Positions 55,703 through 63,910 are shown, numbered from the stretch's first letter. The stretch: DNA of 64,000 nt from Flavobacterium gilvum (GCF_001761465.1 NZ_CP017479.1:2170001-2234000), one strand, 5' to 3'. Notes: generated by a model from the letters alone, not told the origin. Translations and numbers: made by a program.

Positions 55703-55732
55703 AATCCCAAAACGTTTAGTCGTTTTGGGATT
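55703..55732 (+). terminator. Intrinsic terminator after the PPIase gene
   Basis: A 12-bp perfect stem (AATCCCAAAACG, complement at 55721-55732) with a 6-nt loop and a long T run. Confidence 0.9.
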
Positions 55733-55780
55733 TTTTTTATCTTCTAAATGAAAGAAAAGAAATCAAAAACGAACAAATAG

Positions 55781-55822
55781 CTTTGCGAATTTCACGTAAG
55801 TCTTTGTAAACTTTGTGGTTAA
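55781..55822. repeat. Single-arm word repeat, CGCAAAGTT family, copy 2
   Basis: CTTTGCG...CGTAAGTCTTTGTAAACTTTG and GTGGTTAA match the right arm of the palindrome at 44977-45014 with small changes. No complementary left arm is visible, so this is a decayed or half copy. Confidence 0.55.
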
Positions 55823-55880
55823 AAAGCTTCTAAGTCATAAAAATTATAAAATCCTATCACGGATTCTAAGTTGGTTATTG

Positions 55881-56408
55881 CTACTTCTTAATTAATTCGA
55901 TATTAGCATTTATTCGGACTTCTTCACTCACTAAAACACCACCGGCTTCTATTGCTGCATTCCATGTCAAACCATAATCTTTACGATTGATTACACCTTT
56001 TAGTTTTAGTCCCGCCTTTGTATTTCCCCAATGATCGATATTAGTCCCGCCGTATTCAATATGTAGAATGGTTGGTTTTGTGGTTTCTTTTATGGTCAAT
56101 TTGCCGATTATTTCAAATGAAGTGTCACCAATTCTTTTGAATTTTGTGGAATTGAAAGTGATTTTTGGAAACTTTTCTGAGTCAAAAAAATCAGCACTTT
56201 TTAGGTGAATATCTCTATTTTTATCATTGGTATTGATGGAATTTACATTTGCGGTAAACGAAAATGTCGCATTTTCAAAATTGTCTTCAGCTTCAGCAGT
56301 TCCAGCTATTCCATCAAAGCGCCCGGTCAATGTGGCAATTTCCAAGTGTTTAACTTTGAAAAGTAATTCCGAATGTGAAGGGTCTATTTCCCATTTGATA
56401 GTTTCCAT
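55881..56408 (-). CDS. YceI family lipid-binding-like protein, cytoplasmic form
   Basis: A 175-residue YceI-domain protein (lipocalin-like barrel binding polyisoprenoids in characterised members). Motifs: WEIDPSHSELLFKVKHL, SANVNSINTNDKNRDIHLKSADFFDSEKFP (in pieces), ITFNSTKF and GLTWNAAIEAGGVLVSEEVRI. There is no signal peptide, unlike E. coli YceI, so it should be cytoplasmic. Single gene. Ligand unknown. Confidence 0.9.
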   Translation of the reverse strand: METIKWEIDPSHSELLFKVKHLEIATLTGRFDGIAGTAEAEDNFENATFSFTANVNSINTNDKNRDIHLKSADFFDSEKFPKITFNSTKFKRIGDTSFEIIGKLTIKETTKPTILHIEYGGTNIDHWGNTKAGLKLKGVINRKDYGLTWNAAIEAGGVLVSEEVRINANIELIKK

Positions 56409-56483
56409 GATTTTTGTTTTTTTACTGATTATTTTTAGAAGAGGTAATTTTGGGGTCGTTATAATTTAATGCTTGTATGCTTA

Positions 56484-57014
56484 TTATTTCTGAATCCTTT
56501 TATAATGACTTTTTACAAGCCCATTCGAAAAGAGGTTGGTTTTTATGTGTTCAAAAGCAATATCCTGATTGAGTTCGCCAAACAAAGGAATTCCGTTTCC
56601 GATGAGTACGGGAACCCTTGTGATTATTAGTTCATCGAGTAAATTTTCTTTCAGAAAACTTTGAATCACTTTTCCGCCATCAACATAAATGTTTGAATAT
56701 CCTTTGTCAGAAAGATAATCGAGTGCCGCTTTGGGCTGAAAAGGCAGAATAGTCACTTTTTCTTTTAAGGCGTCAGGGACCTGTTTAATTTGAGAACTTA
56801 ATACAAAAACTTTCTGCTGATAAAACCAAGTTGGAAAAGTAAGTACTTTTTCATAAGTACCACTTCCCATTATTATGGCGTCAATTTCACTACTGAATTC
56901 GGTATAACTTTGATTAATTTCTTCGCTGTCAAATTGGATAAGCCAATCTATTTCTCCATTCTTTCGGGCAATAAAACCGTCAAGGCTGGTTCCTATGTAT
57001 GCGATTGTTTTCAT
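56484..57014 (-). CDS. Dihydrofolate reductase/RibD C-terminal family protein
   Basis: A 176-residue NADPH-binding reductase-like protein: IAYIGTSLDGFIARKNGEIDWL at the start, AIIMGSGTYEKVL, IYVDGGKVIQSFL and TRVPVLIGNGIPLFGEL. This is the RibD-C/YwjB group, not true folA. The substrate is unknown. A 36-codon open frame lies 7 bp upstream on the same strand and shares its promoter, so the two may be co-transcribed. Confidence 0.87.
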   Translation of the reverse strand: MKTIAYIGTSLDGFIARKNGEIDWLIQFDSEEINQSYTEFSSEIDAIIMGSGTYEKVLTFPTWFYQQKVFVLSSQIKQVPDALKEKVTILPFQPKAALDYLSDKGYSNIYVDGGKVIQSFLKENLLDELIITRVPVLIGNGIPLFGELNQDIAFEHIKTNLFSNGLVKSHYKRIQK

Positions 57015-57021
57015 TTAATGG

Positions 57022-57132
57022 TCAAAAAAGACTATTGCAGTTTAGGCTTTTCCAATTTTCCTCAACTGAAAAAAATGGCAATATGAAGAGTGAAAATATT
57101 CTTGCCAAGACAAAGGATAGATATCTTTTCAT
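57022..57132 (-). CDS. Possible 36-residue hydrophobic small protein
   Basis: ATG at 57132 to TGA at 57022-57024: MKRYLSFVLARIF then a hydrophobic run SLFILPFFS and a polar tail ending CNSLF. It looks like a signal peptide or single membrane helix. It lies 51 bp downstream of a TAACTTTG -7 element and 7 bp upstream of the DHFR-like gene. It could be a real small protein, a leader peptide or the remnant of a decayed exported-protein gene. Confidence 0.35.
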   Translation of the reverse strand: MKRYLSFVLARIFSLFILPFFSVEENWKSLNCNSLF

Positions 57133-57182
57133 GATTTTCTTACTTTAATTATTAAGGAATAAAATAACATAAAAACACATGC

Positions 57183-57190
57183 CAAAGTTA
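57183..57190 (-). promoter_or_regulatory. -7 promoter element before the small frame and DHFR-like gene
   Basis: The minus strand reads TAACTTTG (TAnnTTTG). Transcription would cover the 36-codon frame and then the reductase gene. Confidence 0.45.
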
Positions 57191-57283
57191 GTGATTTTAA
57201 CTCGTTTTTTTATGATTTTTATTTGTAAATAATTGATTTTTATAATTTTGTGTTTTAAAGAAAGAAAAAATGGATATGATGTT

Positions 57284-57832
57284 TTAAGATTTAATTTTTG
57301 CAATTAATTGTTGTAAATAATCTTGTCCTTCTTCCCAATATTCCAGATTGGAATCAGAGTTGATGTGTCCTTTTTTGCCGACGTTTATAAAATCACTGCC
57401 CCAATAATTTGCCAATTTTTTGGCTCTTTCTAGGGACATATAAGAGTCGTTTTCGGTGCCTACTACCAATGTTGGAAAAGGAACAACTTGGGTCGGAATA
57501 GGTGAGAAGTGTCTTAAAAAATCAGGGGTATGTTCCGGCGAATCCACATCGGCGGGAGCAACAAGCATAGCGCCTACAATGTTTGGATTGTTGTTTTGCG
57601 AAGCCCAATGCATTACCAAGGAAACTGCCAAGCTGTGTGCCACCAAAATGGTTGGTTCTTCTGTTTTCTTAATCGTTTCTTCAAGTCTGTAAAGCCATTC
57701 GTGTAGTTGGGGTTCGTCCCAATTGTCCTGAATGACTTTGGTAGAATTGCTGAATTTTTTAAGCCAAAAGTTCTGCCAGTGTTTCTCGCCCGAATCACCA
57801 AGACCGGGAATGATTAATAAGTGCGGGATCAT
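57284..57832 (-). CDS. RBBP9/YdeN family alpha/beta hydrolase
   Basis: A 182-residue small serine hydrolase. LLIIPGLGDSGEKHWQNFW is the oxyanion region. The nucleophile Ser is in VAHSLAVSLVMHWA (a variant of GxSxG), the acid in VVGTENDSYM and the His in KKGHINSDSN. It matches the RBBP9/YdeN group, whose substrates are poorly known. It is read towards its own weak 3' end. A CTTAG word palindrome lies immediately upstream. Confidence 0.87.
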   Translation of the reverse strand: MIPHLLIIPGLGDSGEKHWQNFWLKKFSNSTKVIQDNWDEPQLHEWLYRLEETIKKTEEPTILVAHSLAVSLVMHWASQNNNPNIVGAMLVAPADVDSPEHTPDFLRHFSPIPTQVVPFPTLVVGTENDSYMSLERAKKLANYWGSDFINVGKKGHINSDSNLEYWEEGQDYLQQLIAKIKS

Positions 57833-57840
57833 TTTTTTTA

Positions 57841-58017
57841 AGTTTCTGAGTGGCTAAGTTACTAAGTTTTTTTTTAAAGATTCTAAGATTCTAAGTTTTT
57901 GGAATTAAGTTAATAACAAAAAAAACACCTGAGAAGTTTTGCTAAACCGCTCAGGTGTCTAAATATTGTAAATTATTTAGAATCTTAGAAACTTAGAATC
58001 TTAGAAACTTAGCAACT
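57841..58017. repeat. Word palindrome, CTTAGAATCTTAG family, copy 1
   Basis: Left arm (57841-57900) carries AAGTTTCTGAG, CTAAGTTACTAAG and AAGATTCTAAGATTCTAAG. The right arm (57977-58017) carries the inverted words ending CTTAGAAACTTAGCAAC. The kbl-like gene terminator (57925-57958) sits in the middle. A relative lies at 61643-61756. Confidence 0.7.
57925..57958 (-). terminator. Intrinsic terminator after the alpha-oxoamine synthase gene
   Basis: A 9-bp perfect stem (ACACCTGAG, complement at 57950-57958) with a partly paired 16-nt loop. On the minus strand it is followed by a T run. Confidence 0.85.
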
Positions 58018-58020
58018 ATA

Positions 58021-59283
58021 TTACGCCTCCATATCAACAGTAGTTTTGGCTGCTATTTCTTTATAAGTTCCGTTTACTAATTTCTCACGGATAGCTTCAA
58101 AAGCAGACAATGTCTCCTCAATATCTTGCAAAGTGTGGGAAGCCGTTGGGATCATACGTAATAAAATGATTCCTTTCGGGATAACCGGATACACAACAAT
58201 AGACAAGAAAATACCGTAATTTTCTCTTAAATCGTTCACCATAACCATCGCTTCCGGAATGCTTCCTTCAAGGTAAACAGGAGTGATACACGTGTTGGTA
58301 TCACCAATATTGAAACCTCTTTCTCTCAAACCGTTTTGCAACGCATTTACATTTACCCACAATTTGTCTTTTATTTCAGACGATTGACGCAACAATTCCA
58401 AACGTTTCAACGAACCGATAGTTTGAATCATTGGCAACGCTTTAGCAAACATTTGCGAACGTAAATTATATTTTAGGTAATCAATTATATCTTTATCTGC
58501 AGCTACAAAAGCTCCGATATTTGCCATAGATTTTGCAAACGTAGAGAAGTAAACATCGATTCCGTCTTGACAACCTTGTTCTTCACCGGCTCCGGCACCA
58601 GTTTTTCCTAGTGTACCAAAACCATGTGCATCGTCAACCAAAAGACGGAAATTGTATTTCTCTTTCAGGGCAACAATCTCTTTCAGTTTCCCTTGTTGTC
58701 CACGCATTCCAAAAACACCTTCGGTAATAAACAAGATTCCCCCACCGGTTTCGGTAGCCATTTTGGTGGCACGTTGCAGGTTTTTCTCCATACTTTCCAA
58801 GTCGTTGTGCTTGTAAGTAAAACGTTTTCCCATATGAAGGCGAACCCCGTCAATGATACAAGCGTGAGAATCTACATCGTACACAATAATATCATTTTTT
58901 GTAACCAAAGCATCAATGATAGAAACCATTCCTTGGTAACCAAAATTCAACAAATAAGCCGACTCTTTCATTACAAAAGCAGCCAATTCTTGTTCCAGTT
59001 GTTCGTGATAACTAGTGTGACCACTCATCATTCTGGCACCCATTGGCGCAGCCGCACCATAGGCAATCGCTGCCTCAGTATCGGCTTTACGAACTTCAGG
59101 ATGATTCGCCAATCCTAAATAGTCGTTCAAACTCCAGTTCAAAATATCTTTTCCTTGAAATTTCATTCTTGGCCCCAATTCTCCCTCCAATTTCGGGAAT
59201 ACAAAATAACCTTCAGCTTGCGAAGCCCATTTTCCTAGAGGTCCTTTATTGTTTTGAATTCTTTCGAATAAATCTTTTACCAT
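58021..59283 (-). CDS. Alpha-oxoamine synthase, serine palmitoyltransferase/CapA-like
   Basis: A 420-residue PLP enzyme of the family that condenses an amino acid with an acyl thioester (KBL, BioF, HemA, SPT and CapA). The PLP lysine is K251 in FSTFAKSMANIGAF, a form closer to the TFSKS of serine palmitoyltransferase than to BioF. Also SLNDYLGLANHPEV, H140 (DVDSHACI, cofactor stacking), D217 and H220 (VDDAHGFGTLG). In Bacteroidota such enzymes start synthesis of sphingolipids (from serine) or sulfonolipids (CapA, from cysteate). Gliding flavobacteria have sulfonolipids, so either is possible. Single gene with promoter and terminator. Confidence 0.85.
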   Translation of the reverse strand: MVKDLFERIQNNKGPLGKWASQAEGYFVFPKLEGELGPRMKFQGKDILNWSLNDYLGLANHPEVRKADTEAAIAYGAAAPMGARMMSGHTSYHEQLEQELAAFVMKESAYLLNFGYQGMVSIIDALVTKNDIIVYDVDSHACIIDGVRLHMGKRFTYKHNDLESMEKNLQRATKMATETGGGILFITEGVFGMRGQQGKLKEIVALKEKYNFRLLVDDAHGFGTLGKTGAGAGEEQGCQDGIDVYFSTFAKSMANIGAFVAADKDIIDYLKYNLRSQMFAKALPMIQTIGSLKRLELLRQSSEIKDKLWVNVNALQNGLRERGFNIGDTNTCITPVYLEGSIPEAMVMVNDLRENYGIFLSIVVYPVIPKGIILLRMIPTASHTLQDIEETLSAFEAIREKLVNGTYKEIAAKTTVDMEA

Positions 59284-59320
59284 AATATTTTCTGTAGTAG
59301 TATTATTTTTTAAGAAAATG

Positions 59321-59328
59321 CAAAAATA
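59321..59328 (-). promoter_or_regulatory. -7 promoter element of the alpha-oxoamine synthase gene
   Basis: The minus strand reads TATTTTTG (TAnnTTTG), 37 bp before the ATG. Confidence 0.5.
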
Positions 59329-59433
59329 ATTATTTATAATGTATTAGCCTCTCGAAACCCTATTTATTTTTCCAAATCCCAATGATAATCGTTTCTAAAG
59401 TTATCATTTTGAGTAATATCTGTTTAAGGAGCT

Positions 59434-59572
59434 GATTCCTGCTGTCCATTACAAGCTCTCGGTCATAAACCTTTTTTTCCATTGTGCTGCAAGGAGCTTC
59501 CTCCGGTCGCTCTTGCAGCCCAGGAAAAAATAGGTTTATTTCCTCGAGGCTTTCCATTTCCATCAGGGCTAA
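59434..59572 (-). repeat. Dispersed hairpin element, copy D
   Basis: Minus strand: TTAGCCCTGAT at one end and GGACAGCAGGAATC at the other. The centre is the longest of the four copies and nests two pairings: ATAAACC (59465-59471) with GGTTTAT (59533-59539), and GCTGCAAG (59486-59493) with CTTGCAGC (59512-59519). It lies in the 433-bp gap between divergent genes, which otherwise holds only promoters and a word repeat. Confidence 0.65.
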
Positions 59573-59655
59573 TGCCAGAAACAAGAACTTTTTGCAATAA
59601 AAAGCGTATATTTGATATTGAAAAAAAAGGCATTGATTATGTCGATTACAAAATA

Positions 59656-59709
59656 AAAATCTAAAATTTAAGTTCTGCAATCTGTAATCTAAAATCTGCA
59701 ATCTAAAAT
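59656..59709. repeat. Single-arm word repeat, CAGATTTTAGATT family, copy 2
   Basis: Repeats CTAAAAT, CTGCAATCT, GTAATCTAAAATCTG up to 8 bp before the NYN gene start. Same words as 25910-26044, but only one arm is seen. Confidence 0.55.
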
Positions 59710-59716
59710 AAAAGTA

Positions 59717-60505
59717 ATGTCCCAAAATACAAAAGAACTAAAACTCGCCGTGCTTATCGATGCCGACAATGTTCCCTACAGTAACGTAAAAGGAATGATG
59801 GAAGAAATTGCCAAGTTCGGGACACCAACCACCAAACGTATTTATGCCGATTGGACTAAACCCAATGCTAGCGGTTGGAAATCAGTACTGCTAGAACACG
59901 CCATAACTCCAATTCAGCAATACAGTTATACCGTCGGGAAAAACTCCTCCGATTCGGCCCTGATAATAGACGCAATGGATTTACTCTATTCCGGTAAAGT
60001 AGATGGTTTTTGCATAGTATCCAGCGATAGCGATTTTACAAGACTAGCCATTCGATTGCGGGAATCGGGAATGAAAGTTATTGGGATGGGTGAGAAAAAA
60101 ACGCCCAATCCTTTTATTGTGTCCTGCGACCGATTCATTTTTATAGAAGTACTGGAAGGCGCCATCAAAAAGAAAAAGACTAAACCAGCGGCTTCTACTC
60201 CAGCAACTGATGCAAAAGAAACTAAGAAAATCGTTGAAAAAGAACCTGCTGTAAAAATCGATACTAAAACAATCGAATTGATAGAAAGCACCATCGATGC
60301 CATTTGTGATGATGACGGTTGGGCTTTCCTCGGCGATGTGGGAAATCTGATCGTAAAGAAAAAACCCGAATTTGACCCCAGAAGCTACGGCTTTAACAAA
60401 CTCACTCCTTTGCTCAAATCCTTAACCGATATTCTAGAAATAGACGAAAGGGATTCTGATAAAAAAGGAATCAAGCACGTTTATGTTCGATTGCGTTTTA
60501 CTTAA
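59717..60505 (+). CDS. NYN-domain ribonuclease-like protein with C-terminal LOTUS (OST-HTH) domain
   Basis: A 262-residue protein. Residues 8-150 form a NYN/PIN-type nuclease fold with acidic residues D15 and D17 (VLIDADNVP), D79 and D85 (SSDSALIIDAMD), D104 and D106 (SSDSDF), the expected metal cluster. A Lys/Pro/Thr-rich linker follows. Residues about 187-262 form a LOTUS domain (ELIESTIDAI, GWAFLGDVGNLI, FDPRSYGFNKLTPLLKS), which binds RNA in eukaryotic MARF1-type proteins. The combination points to an RNA-cleaving or RNA-quality-control role. Its targets are unknown. Confidence 0.9.
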   Translation: MSQNTKELKLAVLIDADNVPYSNVKGMMEEIAKFGTPTTKRIYADWTKPNASGWKSVLLEHAITPIQQYSYTVGKNSSDSALIIDAMDLLYSGKVDGFCIVSSDSDFTRLAIRLRESGMKVIGMGEKKTPNPFIVSCDRFIFIEVLEGAIKKKKTKPAASTPATDAKETKKIVEKEPAVKIDTKTIELIESTIDAICDDDGWAFLGDVGNLIVKKKPEFDPRSYGFNKLTPLLKSLTDILEIDERDSDKKGIKHVYVRLRFT

Positions 60506-60574
60506 ATCAGGGGCTGAAGATACTCTTACGTCATTAAATTAAGAATTCCTTTCAAGTTGATTTCTTAATATAAA

Positions 60575-60640
60575 TCTCGCAAAGGCTCAGAGACGCAAAG
60601 TTTGAAACCGATTACTTTGCGTCTCTGCGCCTTTGCGAGA
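60575..60640. repeat. Word palindrome, AGACGCAAAG type
   Basis: TCTCGCAAAGGCTCAGAGAC and the next seven bases (60575-60601) pair with 60614-60640 with one mismatch in 27. It is the first structure in the 570-bp gap after the NYN gene. The gap holds this, a hairpin at 60686 and another palindrome at 60914, and no gene. Confidence 0.7.
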
Positions 60641-60685
60641 AAACAACAAAGAATAGAACTAAAGAATCTGCTTGAAAACAATAAA

Positions 60686-60712
60686 GAAGGCTGTCTTATT
60701 CAGACAGCCTTC
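60686..60712. terminator. Terminator-like hairpin after the NYN gene
   Basis: An 11-bp perfect stem (GAAGGCTGTCT, complement at 60702-60712) with a 5-nt loop. The plus-strand side lacks a T run (CCCTG follows), so termination on the plus strand is uncertain. Confidence 0.55.
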
Positions 60713-60913
60713 CCTGTGTCGTTCTGATTTATCATTATCTAACGTATACCCTAAATCCTGTATAGCTGACTATTGAGATACTTTTTCTAATATTGAAATA
60801 TTTGTGATATTATATGCTCAAGTAATTAATCAAAACCACAATCAAATTTACAATTTTATTTATTTTAAAATACTGAAAAACAAGATTTTAACTGTAATTT
60901 AACGTCGTTTTTT

Positions 60914-60983
60914 GTAACGGATTATACGGATTTTTTTGCAAATCAATAGTATCTGTTAAAAATCCGTTCCATCCGTGTAATCC
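60914..60983. repeat. Word palindrome, ACGGATTAYACGGATT type
   Basis: Left arm GTAACGGATTATACGGATTT (60914-60933). Right arm (60958-60983) carries the inverted words ATCCGTTCCATCCGTGTAATCC. Imperfect, with an extra word copy on the right. Confidence 0.65.
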
Positions 60984-61039
60984 ATCGTCTATTTCATTAG
61001 ATTTTATAAAGAAATTTATGTCTATAAAAAACATCCTAA

Positions 61040-61047
61040 TATATTTG
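61040..61047 (+). promoter_or_regulatory. -7 promoter element of rdgB
   Basis: TATATTTG matches TAnnTTTG, 28 bp before the rdgB ATG. Confidence 0.5.
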
Positions 61048-61075
61048 CAACCTAAAGAATAATAAACTCCAATAA

Positions 61076-61651
61076 ATGAAAATCGTATTTGCTACCAATA
61101 ATGAGAATAAAATAAAGGAAATCCAGAGTATGCTTCCTCAAAGCATCGAAATTATTAGTCTGGAAACTATAGGTTGTCACGAAGAAATTCCTGAAACCGC
61201 CGATACTATTGAGGGGAATGCGATTATGAAAGCCAATTATGTGACAGAGAAGTACGGCTACGATTGTTTTGCTGATGATACCGGTCTCGAAGTAGAGGCA
61301 TTGAATGGTGAACCTGGAGTTTATTCTGCACGATATGCTGGTGAACAAAAATCGGCGGAAGATAATATGGATAAACTGCTTGCCAATTTGGAAAACAAAG
61401 CCAATAGAAATGCACAATTTAAAACCATAATAGCTTTAAATTTAAAAGGAAAACAACACCTTTTTACCGGAATTGCAAAAGGAGAAATCACTTTGGAAAG
61501 AAGCGGAAGTCAAGGTTTTGGTTACGATCCTATTTTTAGACCAGAAGGTTATCAGGAAACCTTTGCCCAATTGTCCTTAGAAACCAAAAACGCAATAAGT
61601 CACCGAGGAAAAGCCACCCGAGAATTAATTGAGTTTCTTATAAGTTTCTAA
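61076..61651 (+). CDS. rdgB: XTP/dITP diphosphatase (RdgB/HAM1 family)
   Basis: A 191-residue house-cleaning pyrophosphatase that removes ITP, dITP and XTP. Substrate and metal motifs: [12 protein letters not shown] at the N-terminus, [25 protein letters not shown] (in pieces), GYDPIF and SHRGKA near the end. Standard length. The gene end runs straight into a CTTAG word repeat, whose first word overlaps the last codons (FLISF). Confidence 0.96.
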   Translation: MKIVFATNNENKIKEIQSMLPQSIEIISLETIGCHEEIPETADTIEGNAIMKANYVTEKYGYDCFADDTGLEVEALNGEPGVYSARYAGEQKSAEDNMDKLLANLENKANRNAQFKTIIALNLKGKQHLFTGIAKGEITLERSGSQGFGYDPIFRPEGYQETFAQLSLETKNAISHRGKATRELIEFLISF

Positions 61652-61756
61652 GATTCTAAGAAACTAAGAAAAAAAAATTAGAATCTTAGCTTCTCAGAAA
61701 CTCAGCAACTTTTAAAAAAAAACTTAGAATCTTAGTTTCTTAGAAACTTAGCAACT
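61643..61756. repeat. Word palindrome, CTTAGAATCTTAG family, copy 2
   Basis: Left arm AAGTTTCTAAGATTCTAAG (61643-61661, overlapping the end of rdgB). The inverted words run at 61680-61712 and again at 61723-61756, ending CTTAGAAACTTAGCAACT. The right arm is therefore duplicated. Confidence 0.7.
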
Positions 61757-61771
61757 CAAAAAAAAATATAG

Positions 61772-61779
61772 TACATTTG
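61772..61779 (+). promoter_or_regulatory. -7 promoter element of the beta-barrel protein gene
   Basis: TACATTTG matches TAnnTTTG, 35 bp before the ATG at 61815. Confidence 0.5.
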
Positions 61780-61814
61780 AAATGCGTTATTACTTTTCAC
61801 TCAAATAAAACAGT

Positions 61815-62768
61815 ATGTTCAAGATTAAAAACCTATTTTTTGCCTCACTTTTTTTAATCCCAACACTTCATTATGGCCAGCATACAGACGAAATCAATTC
61901 GAATAGACCTGGCGAATCCATGTCGGCTTTTGCAGTTGGGAAAACTGTTTTTCAAGTAGAAACAGGTGTGTTTGGAATTAAGGAAAAACATGATTTGCTG
62001 AGATATACTGCCAATGGATTTGGAGTCGATTTGGAATTGCGTTATGGTGCATTTCTGGAGAATCTTGAATTCATTGCTGATGTTCAATATCTGTATGAAA
62101 CCTTTAATTATCCTATGCAGGTTGACGATAGAGCCGATTTTAAACAATCTGTTTTGGGAGCCAAATATTTAATCTATGACCCAAATAAAGGCTATAAAAA
62201 AGAAGTAAACCTTTATAGTTGGAAAGCCAACCATAAATTTAATTGGCATCAGTTGATTCCTGCTGTTGCTGTTTTTGGAGGAGCCAATTTTACGGGGAAA
62301 GACAATCCATTTTATTTCTCACCCCAATCCGAAATATCTCCAAAAGCCTCTTTGATTTTGCAAAACCACTTGGGTGATGGTTCTTGGGTTTTTGTGACCA
62401 ATGTTACTTATAATTATATCACGACCGATTATCCGAGTTTGAGTTACATTGTAACCCTTACAAAGGGGATTAATGAAAAATGGTCTGCTTTTGCTGAAAA
62501 TCAAGGAATAAAAAGTGACTTTTACAGTGATGCCTTAATTCGTGGCGGTGCAGCTTATTTGATTCATAGAAATTTGCAGGTAGATGCTTCCATAAGTGCC
62601 AGTTTCAAAGACACTCCTTCTATTCTTTATGGAGGGGTTGGGATGTCATGGCGCTATGACGGTCGATACAAGGAGGTTCCTCTTTTGACCAAACAAGAAA
62701 AACAAGCCGAAAAAATGGCAAAACAAAGCAAACCTAAAAAAGGGTTTAGATTATTTAAAAAGAAATAA
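61815..62768 (+). CDS. Outer-membrane beta-barrel protein (MetA-pathway/transporter-like)
   Basis: A 317-residue protein with a signal peptide (1-21, ending HYGQ-H). NSNRPGESMSAFAVGKTVFQVETG is the usual opening of the PF13557-like 'transporter' barrels of Bacteroidota. Alternating amphipathic strands continue to GGVGMSWRYDGRY. An unusual Lys-rich tail (KQEKQAEKMAKQ...RLFKKK) follows the barrel and should face the periplasm. Possibly a porin for hydrophobic compounds. The GNAT-like gene follows 23 bp downstream, so they share a transcript. Confidence 0.8.
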   Translation: MFKIKNLFFASLFLIPTLHYGQHTDEINSNRPGESMSAFAVGKTVFQVETGVFGIKEKHDLLRYTANGFGVDLELRYGAFLENLEFIADVQYLYETFNYPMQVDDRADFKQSVLGAKYLIYDPNKGYKKEVNLYSWKANHKFNWHQLIPAVAVFGGANFTGKDNPFYFSPQSEISPKASLILQNHLGDGSWVFVTNVTYNYITTDYPSLSYIVTLTKGINEKWSAFAENQGIKSDFYSDALIRGGAAYLIHRNLQVDASISASFKDTPSILYGGVGMSWRYDGRYKEVPLLTKQEKQAEKMAKQSKPKKGFRLFKKK

Positions 62769-62791
62769 CAGCAACATTCCATAAAAAAGAA

Positions 62792-63910
62792 ATGATTACC
62801 ATAAAAGAAACCAAAACTAAAAGTGAGTTAACTGAATTTGTAAAATTTCCTTTTTCTTTATACAAAGGAAATCCGTATTGGGTTCCACCAATAATAGCCG
62901 ATGAGCTGGAGTCGTTTGACAAAACCAAAAATCCTGCTTTTGAAAACGCCGAAGCCAATTTTTATTTAGCATATAAAAACAATCAGCCAGTAGGTAGAAT
63001 TGCCACAATTGTCAATTGGGATGAGGTGAATCATCAACAGAAAAAGAAAGTCCGTTTTGGATGGTTTGATGTTATTGATGATATTGAAGTAACCAAGGCT
63101 TTGCTTGAAAAAGTTTATGAGATGGGACAAAAATTCAATCTCGAGTATGTGGAAGGGCCAATGGGATTCTCGAATCTTGATAAAGTTGGGGTTTTAACTG
63201 AAGGTTTTGATGAATTGGGAACGATGATTACTTGGTACAACCATCCGTATTATGCAAAACATTTTGAGCAATTGGACTACGTGACCGAAAAAGAATATAT
63301 GGAGAACAAATTCCCTTTTGCGAATGCGAAACCGGAGTTTTTTGAAAAAATAAATGAATTGGTTAAAAAGCGATACGAACTGAAACCAATCAACTTTAAA
63401 TCGACTAAAGACGTGATGCCTTACGTTGATAAAATGTTTGATTTATTTAACGAAAGTTATTCTAAGCTGTCTTCGTTTGTTGCGATTTCCGATATTCAAA
63501 AAGAATATTTCAAGAAAAAATACATCAGTTTCATTAATCCGGAATACATAAAATATGTAGAGGACAAGGAAGGGAATCTAGTGGCTTTTGGGATTGTCAT
63601 GCCTAGTTTCTCGAAAGCACTTCAAAAAGCAAACGGAAAATTATTCCCTTTCGGATTTTTACATCTATTAAATGCCAGACGCAACAGTAAAGATGTGGTT
63701 TTTTACCTTATTGGTGTTCGTCCCGATTATCAGAATAAAGGTGTAACTGCTGTAATTTTTAATGAATATTACAAAACCTTTACCGAAAAAGGTATTCAAT
63801 ACTGTTATAGAACTCCCGAATTATCAGATAATCTTGCTATTCAATTGATTTGGAAAAATTTTAATCCGGTGGTGCATTGCCGAAGAAAAACATTTAGACG
63901 ATCGCTATAA
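62792..63910 (+). CDS. GNAT-like acyltransferase family protein
   Basis: A 372-residue cytoplasmic protein. The C-terminal third has the acetyl-CoA loop of the GNAT fold, GVRPDYQNKGVTAVIFNEYYK (in two parts), and the N-terminal third (FSLYKGNPYWVPP, NQPVGRIATIVNW) looks like a second, incomplete GNAT unit. The family is common in Bacteroidota and usually left as an uncharacterised N-acetyltransferase. A role in lipid or peptide acylation is possible. It is likely co-transcribed with the barrel gene. Confidence 0.75.
   Translation: MITIKETKTKSELTEFVKFPFSLYKGNPYWVPPIIADELESFDKTKNPAFENAEANFYLAYKNNQPVGRIATIVNWDEVNHQQKKKVRFGWFDVIDDIEVTKALLEKVYEMGQKFNLEYVEGPMGFSNLDKVGVLTEGFDELGTMITWYNHPYYAKHFEQLDYVTEKEYMENKFPFANAKPEFFEKINELVKKRYELKPINFKSTKDVMPYVDKMFDLFNESYSKLSSFVAISDIQKEYFKKKYISFINPEYIKYVEDKEGNLVAFGIVMPSFSKALQKANGKLFPFGFLHLLNARRNSKDVVFYLIGVRPDYQNKGVTAVIFNEYYKTFTEKGIQYCYRTPELSDNLAIQLIWKNFNPVVHCRRKTFRRSL

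Noticed and set aside
59360..59725. 121-codon minus-strand open frame between the oxoamine synthase and NYN genes
   Set aside because: It consists of hairpin element copy D plus the CAGATTTTAG word repeat and overlaps the NYN start. Its start peptide resembles that of a frame at 25863-26105 only because both read the same word repeat.
60506..61075. Possible tRNA or other RNA gene in the gap before rdgB
   Set aside because: The hairpins there are simple inverted word repeats. No cloverleaf with a T-loop GTTCRA and acceptor stem could be drawn.
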